Shown: in pieces, positions 36,901 through 46,146 of the stretch | How the letters are laid out: each line of letters starts with the position of its first letter | How positions within the stretch are numbered: the first letter of the stretch is position 1 | Assembly: GCA_921293015.1 (NCBI GenBank) | Contig: OV121087.1 | Location: 34,703,235-34,767,234, forward strand | Reading direction: 5' to 3' | Length of the DNA: 64,000 nt | Source of the DNA: Phorcus lineatus | Lineage: Eukaryota > Mollusca > Gastropoda > Trochida > Trochidae | The notes under the pieces: model-generated | What the model was told of the DNA's origin: nothing | Database searches by the model: none | The model's input: the letters and a program-made list of their open reading frames with translations, nothing else | Translations under genes and position numbers: made by a program

Positions 36901-38647
36901 AATTTGATTATGTCAGGCAGTAACCACATACCACTTGGCTAGAATCCGATTCCATCACAAACCGCAGCACACCTCCAGGCAAGTCAGGCACATACAGCAT
37001 GTCTGACGACTCCTTAGACATATTGCTGGTGACGGTGGCATACATGGGATTCAAACTCGGGTAGAACGTCACATCATTATCCTCGCTCTCCATGCCAGGA
37101 CCGGTAAAGTTCAAGAGATCTTTTGGTACCTGTTCGTCAATCTCTTTTACTGTTGACAACGATTCACTCTGACTAACTTGCTTGATTCGCTGTTGACCCT
37201 TGGCCCTTTTCTCAGCCATATCTTTTTTCAAATCATCTTCAGACACGTGAGACAGTTGTGCAATTTTCCCACTTGATAAAGTCACATTAACAGGAGTTTT
37301 ACTATCAGGCGAGGTCTTATTTTCGCTGACATTGTCTTTTGAAGAATCTGGAGATATAGCAGCAGGTTGTTTAGCCTTGCTCTTACGATGTCCAGCAAGT
37401 TTATACGAGCCAGCTGACCCAACTGACCAACTTCTCTGACTGAGCTGAGGAGAATGGTGGAAAGAAAAGGAGTGGTGAGGGTGGTCCCATTCATCTCGGG
37501 GAGAACTTGCAACTGAAATAGATTTCAAACTGCTTAAACCTTATGATATGTGTACAGGATTGAAAGGAGCACCTTCTCTCAATTTCATAAATATCAATAT
37601 TGACTATATCTTTCTTTGTTTAATAAATCCATTGGATTCATATCATTTGAATGATTGAAATGAGCACCTGCCCATAATTTCAACGATAATGAACATGACT
37701 ACTCCTTACCTGAATTTTCATCAGGTAATCGATTAATGTTATTCATTTCAGAAGTGTCAGTGACAGGAGCAAATGTACAGTATTTAACAATATCATATGT
37801 AATGATGCATTTACAATGAGCATCATATTAAATTTCTTAGGCAAACTTTTTTGTAGAAAACACCCATTTACTAGTTCTTGGCACAACTCTTTACGATAAA
37901 AAACCTATCCCATGATGCTCCACCAGAATGTGTACATACTGTTACCTGTATCATGTAAATAGTCACCTTGTATCCTGTTAGGTAGGATGTTTCAATGAAG
38001 AACAAAAATAACTTCATTGTATTGAATTTACATTAATCTTGTTTGAGGAGCAATGATTTGTAATTTCATATTTTACAAATGTTATACTATTTACCTCAAT
38101 CTTACAGCCATTCATACAAAACAGTTATACTATCTAAATCTATAATGGCATAATATCAGTAAATGTAATAGGCTTGACAACTTGAAAATCCAAATGTGTA
38201 ATATTATCAATAAGAACAGCAAAATCAATGAAAATCTAACAATAATCCAGGCCGAGAAGCAGTTATACCAATTTGTCTGACAGGCCTTATTTATTACACT
38301 ATTTATCATTTATAAAAATGTCCTAAATAGGTGAATTCTTAATTTCAAATTATTCACCAACCTGAATTTGGTCGTCTGCTATGTTGCGAAGACTGAGACA
38401 TGCGCTGAGTGCGCCGGGGGATCGGCGAATGAGACAGACTTGACACATTTCCCCCGGTGGAGACGCTGCTAGCATCATCCCACCCGTCACTAAACTGAGA
38501 AACTTGTCGAGATGTTGTTCCGATAACACTGGAGTCCCCTGATCGAGGTGTGGGAGGAGTCCTTGGGGAAACATCATCTTGTCGTATTTCAAGGACAGCG
38601 GCATCCGACACCGCTGACAATTTCTCGTCTTCCTCTGGTTTACTCAT
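15443..38647 (-). CDS. TRPM2: TRPM2-like cation channel with C-terminal NUDT9-H domain (32 coding exons, 1818 aa predicted)
   Basis: Coding exons, 5' to 3': 38362-38647, 36932-37512, 35816-36001, 34950-35174, 34369-34579, 33682-33895, 32478-32625, 31736-31829, 31120-31250, 30214-30405, 29827-29991, 29205-29386, 28035-28287, 27609-27696, 26908-26987, 25468-25596, 24772-24915, 24175-24408, 23740-23914, 23130-23186, 22626-22643, 22129-22243, 21344-21557, 20607-20746, 19901-20040, 18788-18909, 18295-18389, 17913-18116, 17587-17794, 17040-17159, 16125-16328, 15443-15544. All have AG/GT borders and all phases close over 5457 nt. The order is: Ser-rich N-terminus, TRPM homology regions, six membrane segments, TRP helix, coiled coil, NUDT9-H. 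In vertebrates TRPM2 is a plasma-membrane calcium-permeable channel gated by ADP-ribose and calcium. Human TRPM2 is about 1500 residues; the excess here is mainly N-terminal. The exon at 30214-30405 could instead end at 30217, losing one Val. A divergent invertebrate TRPM paralogue is the alternative. Confidence 0.9.
17197..17535 (-). repeat. Intronic 63-bp minisatellite, about 5.4 units
   Basis: GATCCCGCCCCCCAGAGGAG recurs at 17197, 17260, 17323 and 17386, with a fifth unit at 17449 that is shortened and a sixth degenerate one at about 17507. Units alternate between two forms (GTAAGG..CTTCCAT and GTGAGG..CTTGCAT), so the array is built of 126-bp dimers. Because 63 is a multiple of three it leaves long open frames on the minus strand, which are not real genes. 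The array fills most of the intron between channel exons 29 and 30. The motif GGTGAGGTGAGGTGATATGG resembles the head of the SINE at 46526. Confidence 0.9.
19366..19605 (-). repeat. Intronic duplicate of the 3' edge of channel exon 25 and its downstream intron
   Basis: 19366-19605 resembles 19726-19930 with moderate divergence. Shared blocks include CTTGATA(A/T)TCCAATC(G/A)GAA at 19391 and 19755, and AGGTT(C/T)GCTATCATGTG with TTTCATCTCCTC at about 19569 and 19903. The copied piece includes the sense sequence for EEMKHMIANL and a GTGAG donor but no upstream acceptor, so it is probably a dead exon fragment. Confidence 0.65.
19901..20746 (-). CDS. TRPM2: TRPM2-like gene, exons 24-25: C-terminal coiled coil
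   Basis: Exon 24 (20607-20746) encodes a basic and helical segment (HDFNYWKSCMKVYKKQEEQ). Exon 25 (19901-20040) encodes a heptad-like helix (LNRLSEDMKQQKENQRKM, then RLVHVERSVTTCAVLLEEMK). This is the position of the tetramerising coiled coil of TRPM channels. The exon 24 acceptor at 20748-20747 is chosen because it is the only nearby AG that keeps frame with the GTAGGT donor of exon 23. An alternative acceptor at 20734-20733 would break the frame. Confidence 0.83.
20830..21135. repeat. Interspersed repeat with AATAAGCGCC motifs and a G run
   Basis: The motif AATAAGCGC recurs in direct orientation (about 20880, 20907, 21047 and 21064), with a G run at about 21070-21087 and AATAAGCACCC near 21105. 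The interior is AT-rich. It lies in the intron between channel exons 23 and 24. The frame at 20823-21101 is repeat-derived. The ends were not resolved. Confidence 0.5.
21344..23914 (-). CDS. TRPM2: TRPM2-like gene, exons 19-23: S5, pore, turret, S6 and TRP helix
   Basis: Exon 19 (23740-23914) encodes S5 (MFLIVMVSGGITIHAVL) and the pore helix into AFFAMFLTKIDDLDG. The outer-pore turret is split between exon 20 (23130-23186, 57 nt), an 18-nt microexon (22626-22643, coding GVTRE) and the start of exon 22. Cysteines in CNYMYRNSSVGYC and LAACPY are placed where TRPM turrets have a disulphide. Exon 22 continues through S6 (VLITLLYAMFS). Exon 23 has the TRP helix, EEIWKYQRYTIIVDF. The filter position that is FGQ in vertebrate TRPM2 and TRPM8 appears to be FLT here. 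Confidence 0.87.
24175..28287 (-). CDS. TRPM2: TRPM2-like gene, exons 13-18: pre-S1 to S4-S5 linker
   Basis: Exon 13 (28035-28287) carries the cytosolic EWYGNLHIRELDWGQPKLPD segment. Exon 14 is a hydrophobic pre-S1 stretch (YLSCFLVFPMFVWFYFEP). Exon 15 is an acidic linker (DDDEEDQEAED). Exons 16-17 make S1 (LFYVFFLVLFSVAVL) and S2 (ITVFVWTAIIWAELVRGT). Exon 18 makes S3 (GMILLFLLMFLIFRILP), S4 (FIMSVGLLLFYYRTLAVFLP) and the linker to S5. In vertebrate TRPM2 a calcium ion is bound by Glu and Gln in S2 and Asn and Asp in S3. The equivalent positions here appear to be Leu, Gly, Lys and Glu (see findings). Confidence 0.87.
25887..26695. mobile_element. Mutator-like fold-back element with 9-bp target-site duplication
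   Basis: Flanked by CTTATTTTC at 25878-25886 and again at 26696-26704. Both ends begin CATCCTGTCT inward and share a long inverted arm containing GACGCTCCACTCTT, ACCCTG and CCCCAGCAAAAACTTCG. The left arm has about 20 extra bases after the first 10. A 9-bp duplication with long inverted repeats is characteristic of Mutator-like elements. No transposase is present. A SINE-like sequence lies inside. The element lies in the intron between channel exons 15 and 16. Confidence 0.8.
26061..26335 (+). mobile_element. SINE-like sequence nested in the Mutator-like element
   Basis: It begins with a GAGTGAGTGAGTGAG run followed by TTTTGATTTAACGTGG and CAATATTTCAG, the style of the tRNA-derived SINEs abundant in mollusc genomes. 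It interrupts the fold-back interior. No poly-A tail or exact target duplication was resolved, so the call rests on general resemblance. Confidence 0.4.
28266..28640 (-). repeat. About 117-bp tandem triplication covering the 5' edge of channel exon 13
   Basis: CACCGCCATC starts at 28266, 28382 and 28499 (units of 116 and 117 bp), with a fragment of a fourth at about 28628. Each unit contains, on the sense strand, a pyrimidine tract, a CTACCAG acceptor and the first codons of exon 13 (EFGKMAV, or EFGPMAV in copy 2). Only the innermost copy connects to the rest of the exon. Confidence 0.88.
28973..29180 (+). repeat. Interspersed repeat fragment related to 45356-45560
   Basis: Both intervals start GAACAC(T/A)GCACT and share TGATGTCATAA, then a GTGATGTAAT block, and a later ATATCTCC or TTATCTCC..GGA(A/T)CACAG block in the same order. 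Divergence is high. It is an intronic repeat between channel exons 12 and 13; its class is not known. Confidence 0.4.
29205..36001 (-). CDS. TRPM2: TRPM2-like gene, exons 3-12: TRPM homology regions (cytosolic)
   Basis: About residues 290-872. Recognisable TRPM motifs include WIMTDGMDWGMAKMIGDA (exon 4), GVFDLNPNHTHFLFGEE (exon 5), and PVIGLMVQGGPPDIDHTL with IPVIVLKGFGLASDLIAFAY (exon 6). The last two correspond to the Rossmann-like MHR1/2 segments that bind ADP-ribose in several TRPM2 channels. Exons 7-12 are helical repeats (DLSNLNKYILIALFK, FLVHRYLHHKRLHNLF, NTLVFWAALTNRPKLAKVLW), matching the MHR3/4 arm. The exon 5 donor is a GTAGGT at 34368, and phases agree across it. Whether the MHR1/2 nucleotide pocket is intact needs alignment. 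Confidence 0.88.
35508..35668. repeat. Hairpin (fold-back) element in a channel intron
   Basis: Arms of about 60-75 nt pair across a CTCGGCTTCGCCTC centre. CCAATGATTTATCGA on the left pairs with TCGATAAATCATTGG on the right, and GACTTCA pairs with TGAAGTC further out. Non-coding. It is one of three elements in this window with the same architecture but unrelated sequence. Confidence 0.65.
36097..36235. repeat. Hairpin (fold-back) element in a channel intron
   Basis: ATTATTACCCGAGGAAGTGT on the left is mirrored by ACACACTTCCTCTGGTAATA on the right, and CATATGACTTTTAC pairs with GTAAAAGTCATATG. The centre is CCCGGGCGAGAG. Downstream (36300-36500) are GTGATGTCACG and TGACGTCACAGGCGACGA motifs like those following the hairpin at 8945. 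Confidence 0.65.
36932..38647 (-). CDS. TRPM2: TRPM2-like gene, exons 1-2: Ser/Pro-rich N-terminal extension
   Basis: The start ATG is at 38647-38645 (MSKPEEDEKLSAVSDAAV), the first in-frame Met after a minus-strand acceptor at 38686-38685, with G at -3. Exon 1 ends at 38362 (one base of the next codon). Exon 2 begins at 37512 and ends at 36932. About 250 of the first 289 residues are low complexity, rich in Ser, Pro, His and Lys, with possible proline-directed phosphosites (SPRTPPTPRSG, SPDSKTP). The TRPM-type fold begins near residue 270 (FYVCIPEE at the start of exon 3). Vertebrate TRPM2 has only a short segment before this point. Its role is unknown; it may be regulatory or cytoskeletal. 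Confidence 0.85.
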
Positions 38648-38660
38648 TTCTCCCAGCGAC

Positions 38661-38684
38661 CTACTTTAGGCAACTATCCATCAT
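38661..38684 (-). promoter_or_regulatory. Short upstream ORF in the channel 5' UTR
   Basis: If the acceptor at 38686-38685 is used, the exon starts directly with ATGATGG, encoding MMDSCLK and stopping at 38663-38661. This is 13 bases before the main ATG and out of frame with it. Such uORFs commonly lower translation of the main frame. The effect here is inferred. Confidence 0.5.
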
Positions 38685-41600
38685 CTGTCGAAAAAATAAC
38701 AGAGCTGAGGTAAGATAAAGAGCCATTGCCTCTGCAGTTCATCAAAGGTCTAGAGGATTTATTGTGTATGTCTGACATAAGTTAAAAGCCTTGTATGCAA
38801 AACCAAAGACTTGGATTAAGTCTTTGAAATAGTTCTTTTTTATAAAAAGGTATTATGTCTCATAATATCTATATCTTGGTGTAAGGTAGAATTGCTTAAG
38901 TAATCAAGATTACATTAAAGGCTCCAATTTTATATAATCATGGAGCAGGCCTTACAAAAGTAATCACGAATCATTAAGCATGGAATTACATTGCTAGGTC
39001 CCTCCACATAAATATACAGCAGTCCTGGAAGAGAATGTAAACATTTTACAATGGATGAGCAGCTGTCGACAGAAAATAGCCAATGCCATCATCAGATATG
39101 ACCTTAGAGGCCCGAGCTGTCAAATTGACACCTTAGAAAACATCTGTTCATAATGACATGGTTATAAAAGTAAATCACGACACAGGTAAAAGTTTATATC
39201 TAACCCAATGTCAAAATGACATACAGCTCATTATCTGTAACACTACAGGACTTACAGAAATATTAAGTAATTATCCGAATGGCAAATCAGTCATTGATTT
39301 CCCATAGCCTGTTCAGAAAGGGAGAATTCTAACTACTGACGGTGTGGCCTAACGACATAGCACCGTATGCCAAAAACTATTACACAGCAGGAGTTTGGAC
39401 CACTTAATGAGAATAAGCTAATTTATTGACGGCTTTTCTTCCAACAATCTAAAATTTTGGGACATGAAACTCCAAGACAAAGGTCAAAAGGTCAAAAATG
39501 ATTGTTGTATTTCAATGGTCCAGTAAATATTTAAACATGTGTCAGAAGATCATCATTTACCAATGAAAAGCAATTACAGGTAAATGTATTTGAAATGTTT
39601 CTTAGACCAAGGTCACAAGTTCAAATGTTTTGACCTCATGTGAAAGGTATTATCACAAGATGTAAACATGTAAAGTATAACAGCTTATTGCTTCACAATA
39701 AAAAGCTTTGACAAAAGTTTATTGGTTTTTTTTTATAAATGCAGGATAAAAGTTATACAAAGTATTCAAAAATGGTAGAGAACTTAATAAGCTTGGAATA
39801 TCTTCATCCTTATATTTACTTCATTTGTTCTTGAAAGATCTCAGCTATTAAAGTCAATTTAACATCACATCTGAGGGATGAACAATAGCATTCTTTCACA
39901 AGTGGGTTTGATATTCACAACTGCAAATGACAAAAAATTCTACAACTGTCATGTTTGTCTAACCCAGAAATTAAAATATGCCAACTACCTCCCGGCAGTA
40001 ACCGGACGTAGGAGTGGTTCAACAAGAGATTCAAGTGATATTATTCATGAGAGTGAGAAGCCCCAAGGCAAGAACAAAAGCTATTTCCTTATATGATTTC
40101 ACTAGATATTCTCTTCAATAAAGACTAATTTGACAAAATATTCAATAGATGATAGAACTTTTTTTCTTTATCCAGTGTTATCTAAATTTGTAAATTAACC
40201 AGTCTTAAAATAAACTGAAAATAAACTTGATCACATGTAACCATTTCAAGAATATTCAATTGAAATTGAGGCTGATACATTTTAATGCTAGGAGGTTGGA
40301 AATATCTCAGTTAGGTTAAAATGATTTCCTCATCTTTCAATTGATAATATATAAACATCCTTCTCAAATCACTGGCTCACATAAACCTTGCTGCATTTCA
40401 TAACCTTTTCTATGCCAACTCTTCGGCATACTGCACCCGATATTGACAGTTCAATTAGAAGGCTTATACTAGCTGCCAATGAGGGCTACACTCAAGACAC
40501 TCAATGATCATGATGATATTCATGATTTCTTATTTTGTTTAGATATGTGTCAAAATACCATTTTTCCCGGTATATGAATTGAATTATCTCACATATGCAA
40601 ACATATAAGATATTAATGCAATTGTATGACAATTAGCTTTCTATGAAAATCTAACAATTAAGTCATCAATATGTGTAGGCGCTGAAACCACACATACTTT
40701 AACTGGAATAACAGTGATACAACCCTATCAACTCTGGCCTCTCCCTTTATCTTCTTTACTTGCCAGCAGCGGTTCTCTGTCCAGTTAAGCATCAAAATCA
40801 CAAGTTTATATCTCAAAGTTGCCCCTATACTAAACCAAGGACTTTTATATAGATCTATAATACAGGTCGTTGACTGAACAAATAAGCCTTAAAACTGATA
40901 CTTTTAAACAAATAGTGAGTACTGCTCAATCAAAAGACTGGAATTTTGGCTTATGTCACTCCAACAACACAGTCTCTTTAAACAAGAAACTTTGGCAGCA
41001 AGGCGTAAATTAGCCAATGATGATCGCAGACTGAAATGAGTTACGTCTTGCTTGAGAAGGCGACGCAAACCAAGAAGTTATGATTCAGTCCCAAAAGATA
41101 GAATTCCCAGCAAAAAAAAATAATGAGGACACTGCTTAGCTTTGCAATGCTGCCCATTCCTATTCATTAATGAACTTACCCAGGTCACAACATAGTTTAT
41201 TATAGTATTGTACTGTTGTTTCAACTTTTGAAATTTACTTTCCTATTGAAACTGGCTAATTTATTTACTGAAATAATTAAAATTAGATTATACTGTGCGT
41301 CGACACATTGATTTGTCAAAATGATCCCATTATCCTTGTATAATGTATAATACTATAATAATATAAATGGGGAAAAAATCAAGAAATTGTATCTTAAATT
41401 CATAACATGAATTAATAAACTACAGTTGCTATCTATTTTAGCCTTTTTTATCTGTCAGCAAGGATACTGCTCATCTTTACTTAACTAGTTAACATTAAAA
41501 AGAGATGTTTTAATCATTTTGTCATATGGAAAGATAACAATATGATACCTTATTAGTATTGTATAGAACAGTTTTTTAGATAATGAACTGAAGGGAAATT

Positions 41601-42041
41601 TCTTTCAAAACGTACTACGTATTATGCAGGTGATGATGATCCAAAAAATTGAAACAAGTTTGAAAGAACTTTGACGATAAAGCCTTTTAAAGGCAAATGT
41701 CAATGTAATGTAATTTAATGTAATGTAATCTTGTTAATTTATATTTTAAAAATATCTGTTGATGACACGCCCATTGCTCACTACTGTAATCAATCAGAAT
41801 CAATCATTAAACTACAAACAATAAATAATAATAAACAACGAAAAATCATAGATATATGTTACTATTATGCTCAAGTTCATAGTAGCTGGACTTTTGATAC
41901 TCACAATAAATCTATCTCATAATCAATTTTATTATCATCAATCAACTTAGGATTTGACCACATTAGCTTTCTAATAAATAATTCATTAACAAAACTATTA
42001 AACCGAGTCATCTAAAAAAATCAAGTGCAAATTGTATTTAC
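38685..42041 (-). other. Probable first intron of the TRPM2-like gene
   Basis: No coding exon found. It holds a fragment (about 40417-40470) of an interspersed family sharing 'TGCCAACTCTTCGGCAT.CTGCACC' with 19366 and 63870. A minus-strand GTAAAT donor at 42041-42036 after a GC-richer stretch marks a likely noncoding exon 1 upstream. Confidence 0.45.
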
Positions 42042-42340
42042 CGCTTGCTTAATTCTCCGCAAAGGTGAACAGAAAGTCGGGGTAAGTCGACAAGAACGGA
42101 TAGCCCGTCTCAGCTGATGAGGACAAGAGAAAGTGATGTCATCCCACGGCACTCTCCCCATCAATCGCCGTCGTTTTTTTCCGATTTCTTTTCATAAAGT
42201 GTTTGCCAACATGCAGTTTTAAAATATATTTACCACATTGTAACTTGCTGCACTCTGGTTTCAGCAGCACACAACCGGTTCAATGCTAACACTATAATCG
42301 GAAATTAAACAATGAAACTAAACACTCTGCGTATGTTTGG
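42042..42340 (-). promoter_or_regulatory. Candidate noncoding first exon and promoter of the TRPM2-like gene
   Basis: Relative to its surroundings, 42042-42180 is GC-richer and ends, on the minus strand, at a plausible donor (GCG then GTAAAT). The region above it lacks a TATA box at an obvious place. A GGCGGCCATATTT motif at about 42339-42351 resembles a YY1-type site. No transcript evidence is available, so the start site is a guess. Confidence 0.35.
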
Positions 42341-42351
42341 CGGCCATATTT

Positions 42352-43370
42352 AGAATCCGACATTCGGAAAACTTCGTGGTTTCCGAAACATTTCCCCGGA
42401 ATTTCGCGAACATTCGGTGCTATAGCCGAAAGGCTCAAAGAAAAATGTTTTTTAACAAATCTTTTCTTACCGATTTTCAGCCTTACCGGGTTGTCGACTC
42501 ATGTTTCATAGTTTGCATATGGTTGCTTTTTACTCATAGAAAGCCCCTGTTTTCTGATATTTTGAATTTTATCTTTTATTTTCATTTCAGTGAGAGAAGA
42601 GTTTTTGCGTCGATTTACAGAAATTACTAACAGTTAAAGGATTAACTTAAAATTAAAAACATTTAGTCATTTACATTCCATCAGATGATATATCTAAAGT
42701 AAAATTTGTTTATCTCTTTTACAAATCTAGTTGAACTCATGAATATTATTTTAAAGTAAGAACGATGTAGAAAGGATTTAAGATGTTAGTGGGATTTAGA
42801 TTTTATTTCATACACATAATTGATTAGCTAAGAAACTAGAGAGAACGTAATCAAGCTAAGTTTACTCAGCTAATAATTAACAAGGATAAACAAGGAACAC
42901 CCCTATTTTAATTTTTTTTCTTTCTGATGCAGCAATTTTAAAATCGAACTGTTTGAGTGACATTCTATAAGTTGTCAGTTCAAGGAAGACAAGGACTTTT
43001 TTTATGGATTATCAATTACTGTATTGTACTTCTAGCGACTTTTCGGTCTAAGTTTTTGAAAACGGTATAAGAATTAACCTATACCGAAACGTAATATAAT
43101 CCTTAAACATTCCTTGTCTTTCTTAATTTTAAGATCCGTTGATATTTGTAAACACAATATTTGATGATATTTAAGTTGAAAGGGAAGATTTGAGAAAAAA
43201 AACCCCGTTACATTGATACCTTAAATATTCTGACTTGTTTCAAGATAGGGGGAAATTAGTTTGAATGGCATCATTTCATTCAAAAGCATTGCCTTTGGAA
43301 GGTTGACCTTTCCTACAGAGGCTTACGTTACTATATCATTCAAACATTTCGATCGCAGATTCAAAGAATA
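42352..43370. other. Intergenic, nothing recognised
   Basis: The open frame at 42337-42630 on the plus strand lacks an ATG start and any recognisable domain. No splice-supported exon was seen. Confidence 0.4.
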
Positions 43371-43379
43371 ATATTTACT

Positions 43380-43870
43380 ATAACTATTAATATTTTATTG
43401 TTCCAACGAATCCAGATGCCTCTTAATTTCTTGGACCACTGTCCACGTTTCTGGGGAATCCTGTTCCATTCCTCATGCAAAGCGTTAGTCAAATCGTTAC
43501 AAGTGGGTCTCTCTCTGTCACAGCCACCAAATGCCCTACAAGTGTTCAATGGGGTTGAGATCCGGAAACATGAATGGTCATGAAATTGTAAACCGTATTT
43601 TGTTCAAACAAATTATGGCCCTGTATGGTCTGGCATTGTCATTCATAAAGATCTTTTGACAAGAGGATGGTTATCCCAATTATGGACAACAGCCCTGTTA
43701 ACTCAAAGGATATCCAATTGCAACAAAAGAAAAACTCCAACCCTAACACCTGTTTTATTTTTTAAGCCGTGACGATTTGTGACTTTTAAAGAACAACTCT
43801 CATCTGTACATCAAACCGCATTTTAGTAACTCATCCTTGATTTTTTAAACCTTAACAGTGTCTGATGAAG
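43380..43870 (-). pseudogene. Tc1/mariner transposase relic (C-terminal half)
   Basis: On the minus strand, in shifting frames, Tc1-family catalytic motifs are readable: FMNDNARPYRA (second Asp region), then PDLNPIEHL followed by a stop and GIWW (DDE-region Glu), then NALHEEWNRIPQ. Frameshifts and stops are present and no intact transposase remains. Terminal repeats were not identified. Confidence 0.85.
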
Positions 43871-43973
43871 AGGAGCTCCCCGAAACGTGACATAATTCAT
43901 CCTTGAGGTCTGCCCTCTTGTCATCATTACGTTTAGCAGGTACACTTCCCCTTTTTGTTTTAATCAATTTCCA

Positions 43974-43993
43974 TATATATATATATATATATA
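43974..43993. repeat. AT dinucleotide microsatellite
   Basis: An uninterrupted (AT)n run just upstream, on the minus strand, of the Tc1 relic. Confidence 0.9.
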
Positions 43994-44330
43994 CACCAGA
44001 ACAGAAAAATTAGATACTTCGAAATTTACTGCTTTGATTTTTGATTATGTAAAGAAAGAATAGGCCTCTAACATACACCATAATTATGATAGATGTTCAT
44101 TGTTATCAAATTGGTCTGATATCGATATTCAAACGAGTCATTTTACATGACTGTACCACTGTCGTTATCAGAATATAAGCCATAAACATAAATCAGCGTC
44201 TGCTTCTGATAAAGTCACAGTTATGATCGCAAAGTCGCAATTGGCACTTTTAGCCATGGTTTGGAAACTTCCATGAGCACCTTTTCCAGATAGTTCAGTG
44301 AGAGAAAGTGCTTGAGGAGGGTGCCCTTGT

Positions 44331-45044
44331 GGGATGCGGTGATTTCGTAGACAAAACCATTTCGTAGACACGAAATCCGGTGAACTCGTAGACAAACCGA
44401 GCAGTGAATTCGTAGACAGGTTTTAATATAGGATTAGAAGTAATAATAGCAAACTTTTATTTATCAATCTCAAGGTGCGAACACTAATAGGTTCGATTAA
44501 AGAAATAAAGAGAATAAAAAATATAAATAGTCAATTTTGTTGTGTTTTGAAACTATTAAAGTAATCCAATATTTATGTGTTGTTTTCAATTCTTTCAGTT
44601 CTTGTTTGATCTTTTAATAAAATAAATTAAGGTAAGTATGATTATAATTATAAACAACTACACAATCAACACCAGCATAGAGACGAGAAAACATCTTGGA
44701 AGACAATAAAAGTCACTGACAATAAAAACAAATAGAGCTGCTAATCCGCCGACAACATAATTATAGCACATCATGTTTTTACAAATTGTTTACAAATATA
44801 TTGAGTCAAACAATTAATTTTAATCCACTTGCATGTAAAGCTTATAACATTCTACGTAAACCTAACAATATTCTCATAATCAATATTCATGCAACAAGAT
44901 ATGAACTACTATAAAAGATAATGATAATTACAAATAATAGTCAACAGTGGCTTAGAAATACAAATTTAATACTGTCTACGAAATCACTGTCTACGAAATT
45001 CCCGTGTCTACGACATGGTTTTGTCTACGAAATCACTGCAAGCC
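44331..45044. mobile_element. Non-autonomous element (714 bp) with 8-bp target-site duplication, hAT-like
   Basis: GCCCTTGT lies at 44323-44330 and is repeated at 45045-45052. The ends form inverted repeats of about 40 bp: GGGATGCGGTGATTTCGTAG on the left; the reverse complement of the right end is GGCTTGCAGTGATTTCGTAG, both continuing ACAAAACCAT.TCGTAGACACG. The motif TCGTAGACA is repeated several times within each end. The interior is AT-rich and non-coding. An 8-bp duplication suggests hAT; P elements also make 8 bp. Confidence 0.85.
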
Positions 45045-45182
45045 GCCCTTGTTATGCCTTTTATATTTCCTTTATCATCAGGTGTTGATGTAATTGATAT
45101 CAAAAGAAACAAGGGTGAGGTTCTATCTATAATTCATATTAATTTTTCATAACGTTTTCGTGAAAAGTTTACACCTCTGAAC

Positions 45183-45355
45183 CACAGGCCCTCGGATCAT
45201 TAAAAAAAAAATATATATATAAAAAATTAAAAAATAGTATATGGATCCATATACCATTACCAGAGGAACAATTTTATTCAGGGGGTGTTCTCAAAAACAA
45301 TTTTTTAATTTTGTATATATATATATATATTTTTTTAATGATCCGAGGGCCTGTG
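45183..45355. mobile_element. 173-bp MITE with 8-bp target-site duplication, hAT-like
   Basis: CTCTGAAC flanks both sides (45175-45182 and 45356-45363). The ends are perfect inverted repeats, CACAGGCCCTCGGATCATTA, continuing into A-rich/T-rich and TATATA tracts, so the whole element can fold into a hairpin. No coding capacity. Confidence 0.88.
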
Positions 45356-45678
45356 CTCTGAACACAGCACTGCGCTGTAGAGTCCCGTTCATTGATGTCA
45401 TAACATTGTGACGTCATTTTTACGATTTCTGAACAATGTGATGTAATTACTTGATGGTGTAAAACAAGTGTGGTAATACCCTATAGGAGACAACGCTTGA
45501 TCTTCAACAAAGGATATCTCCTGTGGATCACAGTTTTTGGTGATAGTCATGGATAAGTGTCGGAGGATGATGTGGAAGATTTGGAGGGATTGTGGTTTGA
45601 GAGGGGTGATATATGATGTAAGATAAGTAATATATATTGCCTACTAGTATTTCAAGCATGTTTTCAGCTCATTACGCA

Positions 45679-46146
45679 CTAAAGAGCCACTCAGTGAGTT
45701 GTTGGAGTCATATATGCGAAACTTAATCAATGGTGTCATTTGATCGCAAAGTATAGACTGTTACCAAAATGACAAATTTTAAAGCTTATTGGGGTTTTTA
45801 CTGTGACAATATGAAGGTTGCACGTCGAAATAATGATCGAAAACTGGACAGTGGCGCGCGTCAAATAGTCAAACGTAATTTTGGAAACTTATCTAAAACA
45901 GCCAGGAGGGCAGTTAGGAGTTGATAGGTGATATAACTAGTATCCATGTATATTGGACGTGATATCTACACCTCTTTGCATTTATAAGGCTGTTTTTATA
46001 TTTCCATTGAAAACCAATATTTGTCATATATATGCCTTTTAGACATGAAAAGTTAAGATGTTTTGATTTTATGTCACCACATATGACAGTTAGGTTCGTA
46101 TCAAAGGTATATAATATGTTATGAAAATCACGGAGTGGCTCTTTAA
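45679..46146 (-). mobile_element. TTAA-flanked MITE, copy 2 (inverted)
   Basis: Same family as copy 1, in reverse orientation. The left end on the plus strand reads CTAAAGAGCCACTCAGTGAG (TTAA changed to CTAA), and the right end is ATCACGGAGTGGCTCTTTAA. Full length. Confidence 0.85.

Noticed and set aside
42337..42630. 97-residue plus-strand frame starting at the YY1-like motif, as a divergent partner gene
   Set aside because: No ATG start at the proposed position and no recognisable domain; chance frame in promoter-proximal DNA is simpler.
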